Source: Mytilus trossulus
Lineage: Eukaryota; Mollusca; Bivalvia; Mytilida; Mytilidae
Reading direction: 5' to 3'
Assembly: GCF_036588685.1 (NCBI RefSeq)
Contig: NC_086381.1
Location: 46,499,431-46,563,430, forward strand
Length of the DNA: 64,000 nucleotides
The first letter of the stretch is position 1. Every line of letters starts with the position of its first letter. A program made the position numbers and the translations under genes. Under the pieces are notes generated by a model that searched no databases, was not told where the DNA came from, and saw only the letters and a list, made by a program, of their open reading frames with translations. Positions 38,401 to 47,400 of this stretch are shown here, in pieces.

Positions 38401-41400
38401 AGATAATAATTAAAGATTAAGGAGTATACAATATATATGTTGAAGTGAAGAAAACAAGATGGAATGTTAAAATTTGACAGTGTCAAGTACTAGGTTACTC
38501 TTTATAATCTAGTTAGAAGAGCAACAATCAATCAATCAATCAAGTTAGAAGATATCTTGTATAACAATCTGAAGGCTTTCTATCATTGAACCACACTTAA
38601 TTACATAAAAAACTGCCTACATTTATAAATTAAATATGATAAAGCGCCGAAATTCTCTGCAATTCCGTTTGTAACATCAAAAGCTATAAATTTATTTGTT
38701 AAAAGAAATTCAATGTACAGATACTCTTTCATATTTAGACAAAAATAAGAAGGTGTCCCCAGTACACAGATGCCCCACTTGCACTATCATTTTCTATATT
38801 CAGTGAACCGTGAAATTGGGATCAGAACTCTAATTTGACATTCAAATTAAAAAGATCATACCATAAGGAACATATATACTAAGTTTCAGGTTGATTGGAC
38901 TTCATCAAAAACTACCTCGACCAAAAACTTTAACCTGAAACTGGACAGACAAACAGACGAATGGACGCACAGACCAGAAAACATAATGCCCCTCTTCTAT
39001 CATATGTGGGGCATTAAAACTTACCATCACTATGAATGGTCCAAATGACAGACAAAACACAGATATAACTACAAAACCAAGCATGATAATTCTTGTGAAT
39101 GAAAATGTCCTCCAGGAAAATTTAGCTGCTACACCTATACAGATAAAAAAAATGTAATTTTAATCCAAGATCAGATTCACAAACATTGATTATGTTCTTC
39201 TATCATGGGTGCAAATTCACATAATATAATCAGGTTATGGGAAATGCAATGTAAATATAGTTCCTTACCAAATATTGTGCAGATCATATACGGATTTTAA
39301 TTGTTCCTCTTTTGAATATATCTAAATAATTTTATTTTGGATGTAACTAGTCTTCTGACTGGCTGATGTTATCTTGTTATCAGCCCATAGACATAATTTA
39401 GTAACGCGACCGTGACTTCATCAACGTTTTTTCATGGTTTTCTATGGTTTAACATGGAATTTAGAATAAAATTATAAGAAATGACTAATATTTTTTCTGT
39501 CTATTCGAAATAACATAAAACTAGAGGCTCTAAAGAGCCTGTGTCGCTCACCTTGGTTTATGAGAATATTAAACAAATCTCTATCTATAATGAACTTGGC
39601 CCAGTAGTGTCAGTGGAAATGTTGACTATAAAGGACAATAACTCCTTAGAGGGTCAATTGACCATTTCAGTCATGTTGACTTATTTGTAAATCTTACTTT
39701 TCTGGACATTATTGCTGTTTACAAGTTATCTCTATCTATAATAGTATTCAAGATAATAACCTAAAACAGCAAAATTTCCTTAAAATTACCAATTAAGGCG
39801 CAGCAACCCAACAACGGGTTGTCCGATTCATCTGAAAATTTAAGGGCAGATAGATCTTGACCTGATAAACAATTTAACTCCGTCAGATTTGCTCTAAATG
39901 CTTTGGTTTTTGAGTTATTCGCCAAAAACTGCATTTTACCCCTATGTTCTTTTTTTAGCCATGGCAGCCATCTTGGTTAGTTGACCGAATCAAGGGACAC
40001 ATCTTTTAAAATTGACTATAAAGGGCAATAACTCCTAAAGGGGTCAACTGACCATTTCGATCAGGTTAACTTATTTGTAAATCTTACTTTGCTGAACATT
40101 ATTGCTGTTTACAGTTTATCTCTATCTATAATAATATTTCCTTAAAATTTCCTTAAAATTACCAATTCAGGGCCAGCAACCCAACCATGGGTTGTCTGAT
40201 TCATCTGAAAATTTGAGGGCAGATAGATCTTGACCTAATGAACAATATAACCCCCATGTCAGATTTGCTCTTGTTTTTTGAGTTATTCGCCAAAAACTTC
40301 ATTTTACCCCTATGTTCTATTTTTAGCCATGGTGGCCATCTTGGTTGGTTGACCGGGTTTCTGGACACATTTTTTAAACTAGATACCCCAATGATGATTG
40401 TGGCCAAGTTTTTTAAATTTGGCCCAGAAAATTCAGAGGAGAAGATTTTTGTAAAAGTTCACGCCGTTTAGGCCAGGTGAGCTAAAAATGTGTTGCACAC
40501 TGTTAAATAACCCGATACGGGCGTTATTCAGTGTGCACCAAATTTTTTACGTTATTTCTTCATAGACAGAAAAAATATTACAGTCATTCCTTAAATAATA
40601 ACATTTTTGCTTCTGATTTTTATATGTAGAGCATGGGCTTTGGAAAAAAATGTTTGATGTTTCAATTAAATAAAGTCAAAGATCAAATGAACATACAATG
40701 ACTTATTGTTTCTAGCAAATGAAGTTACAGCAGTCTTTGCTCTTATGTGAGAATAGCTATATTTACCATCACTCTTAAAGCAGTAACACCTGAGAAGGTA
40801 AACAAAATATGCAGGTGCTACATACAGGTAGATGTGTTTAAAATTAAGTAGTGCAGCAAACCATAGGGCTCCTTCTATATTTCTACTCTGAAATAGGAAT
40901 TTATCTTATATCATCTAACTAGCTATGGGAGATAAATCTTGATAATAAAATGTTTTAAGTTATAGTTTGGGATTTTAATCTCAATTTAATTTGTATAGTT
41001 ACAACACATGATTATCATCATTTTTCTAATGGCATTTTTAAGTTGTATACCTCTTTAAACTTGGAGAGATAATGACCTATTGATGTACATGCTTTCTTTT
41101 ATTCCGTGAAAATTGGACTGTTATCTTAAGTTGTTTTTGTTTCACGTTTAATACGTTTTAATTATTTCTTTTTTTTAATAACTCCTGATTTGTGGTTGTC
41201 CAGCAAAGAAAATTGACAAAACAATTACAAACACACAAATTCATATATATGCTAGAACAGATTAAGAATGTAAATGCCATATCTTTGATTGTTTTGGTTC
41301 AATTCATTTACAACACCTGTATATTAGCAAAAGAGTGTGTAGTATTCCAGACGTCTTTTGGTTATTTTGTTTTTTAATTGGTGTCTCATTAATGCATTCC

Positions 41401-44400
41401 TAGATCTTAGTTCAGTCATTTATGTGTGCATTCATTATAAATAAGGCACATTGTTTACATTACTGGTATCCTTATACAAACCTCATATAATCTGGTTATG
41501 GATAGCAGTAGTATTCCAAACAGAAAACCATTATACTGAAAATGGATGTCTGAAAACTGTTATGGAAACTTGATATCAAATACTATAGGATTAAACACAT
41601 TTTTTCTAGAGGTTATTGATGTGTAAACCGGGGCGATTAACTCACAAACTGAATAAAAGTCCGAAGGACTTTTATGTTGAGTTTGTGAGTAAGAGCCCCG
41701 GTTTACACATCAATAACCTCTAGAAAAAATGTGTTTAATCCTTATAATTCTTCAACCAAACATTTGTGATATTTAATAAACATTTTTTGTTGATGCATAT
41801 GGCTACTATATATATTCACAAATCAAAAGCACAATGGCAAGTCGTAACTAAGGAGTACGCCGCCATCTTGACTTTCTAAAAACCATAAATTTCCGATAAA
41901 TACAACGGAATCTTAAATGAAATAGCACCTACCTCAAAAACTTCATTTTAATTAAATGTTATCCGAATTTGAAGCGTACACGTAACGAAATAATCTTTCT
42001 CTTGAAAATTTCCATTCGTATGACGTCGTGTTTTGCCATGACGTAAATTCGCCAAATCCTTCATGAAATTTCGCGGAATTTTATTAAATTTTATTTTTAT
42101 ACATTTTCGAAGCTTTAGTTCCTTTAATTTTTTTTTTTTTTTTGTTATATATGCACTAGAATAGTCACAACTGTTATGCAATTGTTTATAAATCTCAATT
42201 TGCTGAAAATCCCGGGATCACTGCAAGCTTGTGTATCGCGCATGAATAGATCAAAAAAGTAGTTTCGGAAACATGGTTTATCGAAGTGTAAACTTAGAGA
42301 AAAATTCTAATTGACCAATCCAATTCAAGTTTTTATAGATATGCAAATCATATAAGAATTATATCAGAATAATCATAACTTTGCTAATAATTTGTCTAAT
42401 TAGTTTTACATGTTATCTTCATGAAAAGAGAAATGAGACCATTTTTGGTTTGATTAAAATTGTTGACTAATGACTCAGAGCCTCATGGTTTCCATTAAGA
42501 TGCAATTAGTTAAATTTCTTATGCTATTAAGAAAACTAAAAAAAAAAGTTGCATGAACAATCCCTACCTCACCATATTGAAAAAAACTTGGTAGATGTTC
42601 AAAAGGCATAAAATACATATAAAAAGTTTTAAAATATTTATTTTTTTTAGAAAAATATTACCTGAAAGTCATCAATCAGCAAAAGCTTGGATAGTTTTAC
42701 ACATGTCATTTTTGGACCCCTTTGTAGCTTGCTGTAGTGTGAGCCATGGCTCTGTTTTGAAAACCTTACTTTGACCTATTATGGTTTAATTTTACAAATT
42801 GTGACTTGGATGGAGAGATGTCTCATTGGCACTCATACCACAAAAGGTACATCTTCTTATGTCTATTGGATATTTGTTTTTTGTTAAGTTATATCCATTA
42901 GCAAATATTTCATAAAATTAAGAATTTTAACAATTCTTGAACATGAGATTATAAACCATTTTTTTGTAAACCATATGTCAAGCCCTTAACAATGATCATC
43001 AGATTACTGTTTGTTAAGGATACGATCAACTATCATCAACCCAGCATTACAAATCAGTAATAATGTAAGTATTAAATATGGTGAAGTAAAGATGTCTTGT
43101 TTGTTCTCATCTTTTCTTTGGAGTTTTATACATTTTGTACAAAATCTGAAAAAAATCAAAAACATCAATTACATGTATAATAATTAAAAAAAATACAATT
43201 GATAATTTAATATTGGGTACATTTGTGTGGCCACTGGCCATGTTACCTTTGTAATTTGGTTTGTGAGAATATAGATATAAAATATATAGAGAGATGATTT
43301 TTTTTCAGTTAAATAACACATGAAAACTCATTGGCAACCATACTGCATCTTCTTATTTTCATATTTATTTCAGTTTTTTTTTAATTTCTATTTTTATCTT
43401 AAAAACTACATATTACAACACCAATTTTTTTTAATTTTGTTATAGAAGTCCATTATACATTTTTATATAAATGGCAATCAAATTGTTGTTTTCTAAGATT
43501 TTCTAAGATATTCAAACAAGAATCATAATGTACTTACTCTTTCACTGCATAAATGAATATAAAATCTGTCAGTACAACAGATAGTCTTTGGAACAGTACT
43601 GTAGCATCAGATCTGTAGTTGATGTTTTCTACTTTCAACATGTCTGGGTCAAAAAATTGTGCAATCTGTGACAGCAGATATTCTAACCAGGCAAATAAAG
43701 GGGGATAATCTAATGTCCATTCTGAAGTTTCCTAAAATAAAAGAAAATGAAAAATTATTATGATTATTTCTTACATTATGCCTTATAAAAAACACTTCCT
43801 AACATAAATGTTTTATCTCTTGGATGTTGTTCATGCTATTTTACCAAAATCATCTTCTACTTGGAATTACTGAATCTGTCAAAATATTTTTTACTAACAG
43901 ATGGGTTGTTAAACACCAGCAAGCCTTTTAAATTATGATCAGAGTATGATGCACCTAGCATGTAGTTAAACTAGAGGCTCTCAAGAGCCTGTATTGCTCA
44001 CCTGACTCTACTTGGTTTTTAAAAAAAATCATATAACAAGAGGCTCTCAAGAGCCTGTATTGCTCACCTGACTCTACTTGTTTTTTTTTTAAATCATATA
44101 ACAAGAGGCTCTCAAGAGCCTGTATTGCTCACCTGACTCTACTTGGTATTTTTTTTAAATTATATAAAAAAAGATAAAATTTGGTTTAATATTGCATTCC
44201 ATTCTGTGGTTTTCTAAATAAAGACTTTGTATGCATTTCACTTAGGGTCCTTTGTTAATCTAAGTCCCCGCTGAGGGCCATCTTGGATGTTGGATCGGCA
44301 ACAAAGTAAAAACGCTTTGTCAGCATCTCATAAGGAACATTCATGCTATGTTTGGTTTCATTCCATTCAGTGGTTCTCTAAAAGAAGACATTTGTATGTA

Positions 44401-47400
44401 TTTGCCTTAGGGTCCCATGTTAAACTAAGTCCCTCGCTGTGTTTGGTTTCTTTCCATTTAATAGTTTTCTAAAAGAAGACATTTGTATGTATTTCCCTTA
44501 GGGTCCCATGTTCAACTAAGTCCCTCGCTGTGTTTGGTTTCTTTCCATTTAATAGTTCTCTAAAAGACATTTGTATGTATTTCCCTTAGGTCCCATGTTA
44601 AACTAAGTTCCTAGCTGGCGGCCATCTTTGATGATTGATTAGCTACAAAGTAACAACACTTTGTCAGCACCTCATACGGAACATTCATGCCATGTTTAGT
44701 TTCATTCCATTCAGTGGTTCTCTAAAAGAAGTCATTTGTATTCATTTCCCATAGGGTCCTATGTTAAACTAAGATCCCCGCTGGCGGCCACCTTGGATGA
44801 TGGAACGGCTACAAGGTAACAACACTTGGTCAGCCCCTCATAAGGAACATTCATGCCATGTTTGGTTTCATTCCATTCAGTGGTTCTCTAGAAGAAGTTC
44901 AAAATGTAAAAAGTTAATGACGACAACGACAGACGACAAGTGATGAGATAAACTCACTTAGCCCTTTGGGCCAGGTGAGCTAAAAATAACAATCTAAGAC
45001 AGAATGTTGATCTATTTTTCACGGGGTAAATAACTACATGCAGATACTTCACCTTAAACATGTTTTATTGACATATGATATTAATCTGTTTCTGGGCCAA
45101 ATAGTCTTTGTTAACTGTTTACCCTTACAAAGCAACATACAAATGTATTTAAATTTTCAAGTGTTTGGTTGATCATCGATTAAATGATCAACCATACTTG
45201 AGACAAGCACGCCTCCATTAAAACAAAACTTTACGATAAAAGAAATGATTTCAGCTTTCCAATTGCAAACTTTCCATTACTAAGTAGCAACATTCCAGCG
45301 GCACCTGCATATGGGGTATATATCTCCCAATTGACAATGATTGATACGATATTCCTATGCTTGTATTTCCTATCATGATTTTCTTGATAGAGGGTTTAAG
45401 TTGAAATCATCCCTTCGTAAATTTTACAGACGCCATCACGAATTGGTTGACCTTTATGGAATAACTTTTTCACATATGTTATCGGATATGTTCCTTAAGT
45501 CGTAACTACAATCCCCTTTCCTTTCATGAATGTGACCTACTGAATTAGACTATTTACTGGATTTGTTAATACATTCATGAGCAACACGACAGGTGCCACA
45601 TATGGAGCAGGATCTGCTTACCCTCCCAAAGCACCTGAGATCACCCCTAGTTTTTGGTGGGGTTCGTGTTGCTTATTCCCTAGTTTTCTATGTTGTGTCA
45701 TGTGTACTATTGTTTTGTATGTTTGTCTTTTTCATTTTTAGCCATGGCGTTGTAAGTTTATTTTTGATTTATGAGTTTGACTGTCCCTTTGGTATCTTTC
45801 AGTGGCGGATACAGAAAAAAATTTGGGGGTGGTCCCAAATGAATATTAAATGGTATGAAAAAAAATACCTTCAACATTATGGAAGATCATGAATTTGGAC
45901 AAAAACCATGCGATTCACATATTCCTAGTTAGTAGGTAAAGGAATTTAAAGACATGTAAAACTGATTTTTACTTAAGACTCTTTACAATATCTTGCAATC
46001 TAAAATACAAAAAATGTAGCACAACATACAACTGTCATCTGAATAAGGCAAGCTGTAAAAAAGGTTTAGCTAAAATGTTCCAAATCGGTAAAAAAAGTTG
46101 TACGTAAAATTGTTCAAAATTTACTAATTTAACAAACTGAAGAGTCATTTATGAGGTCATTCAACATCATGCTTCACGGGGTTTCCTTGCAAAGTTATCT
46201 ATAATTTGTATTATGTTTAGTTCCAAACTGTAGTGCACTTGCATCAACGCAAGTCCGTTTAAACGTGATTGTCCCATAGTTGTTCTCAGGTAGGTTTTTA
46301 GAAGTGATAACTCACTGTTGGATCGCTCACATTCGCAACTCGTCACCCCCATGGTAGCTATGATTTTTAAGATAACAGAAATAATTGGAAAGTCGGTTTT
46401 GCAACATTCTTTCAGAGCACCGGCTTCACTTTCTGGTTTTGAAAGCATTGACTGCGCCACAAACGCAGTACGGAAGGCATTGTAGATGGACTTGCCAAAC
46501 CAGTATGGTAAAAGTCTACAAAATGTTTAATTTCATCAAATGTTGCGCTTTGTACAAATGCCGGTACCAACTTTAGTGCTTGAATTGCTGTTGATGTTGG
46601 GGGAAAAGGGGGGGGGGGGGCTCAAAGAGATAGATAAACAAATTTAATTTAATTCATTCATAATGATTGTTTTATTTTCAAAATGTACATAAATGAAATT
46701 TAAAACCAAGACTCTGCTAGTTGGAGAATGCAATTATATATGGAAATTTCACTTAAAAATACAAAAATAATTTGTATTTACCTTTCACAATAAGAAGTCA
46801 ACTTTTTCATATTGACGAGCTGTTTTGACAATTTAATTACATGTATACAGGTGAAACGCATTGATCCGTATTCTATCATTGTGACACCTCCAGGTATCCA
46901 GGTAATCCATAACCAATTAGTGCGATGAAAGGATTAATCTTAAGTGTTAATTTGTTAATTAGATAGTTATTGAAAAAATAGACACTTTAAAAAATTTGAG
47001 GTTCGTCATGGGGGTGGTCTGGTGCGCCGTTGGACCACCCCCTGGATCCGCCACTGTCTTTCTTCCCTCTTTTGAATCGATCACCTTGGCTTGTGACTGG
47101 CAAAATTCAATAATGTCAAACTCTCAGATATTTTTTTTTAACTCACCTCATAATACCATTTGCTAATTGGAAGACTATGAGTGATTGCCAACCAATTTCT
47201 GTGAACATCAAAATCAGTGGATTTGCTGAAATAAAAAAGAGACATGTTCATGATGTTTTCATCATTATTATATTTTTGTACAATAAAAAGTAGTGTTTAA
47301 TTTTTTTTTAAATAAAGTGTAAAATCTCATTTGGTTTAGTTTAGTCACAACTTGGGTTTTTTTTTATTTAAGAAGCCATATAAAAAGTAATGATATGCTA

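Larger units (their letters stand above)
45506..47100 (+). repeat. Untranslated tail of the same retroelement, split by a hAT insertion
   Basis: TGCCACATATGGAGCAGGAT, GGTTCGTGTTGC, TTCTATGTTGTGTCATGTG and TTTTTAGCCATGGCGTTGTA run to 45799, then stop. The expected continuation CTTTCTTCCCTCTTTTGAAT resumes at 47057 after the insertion. The tail ends about 50 bases from the exon 2 donor. Confidence 0.8.

Noticed and set aside
38521..38545. CAATCAATCAAT run as a possible regulatory or CRISPR-like repeat
   Set aside because: Only five four-base units; ordinary slippage.
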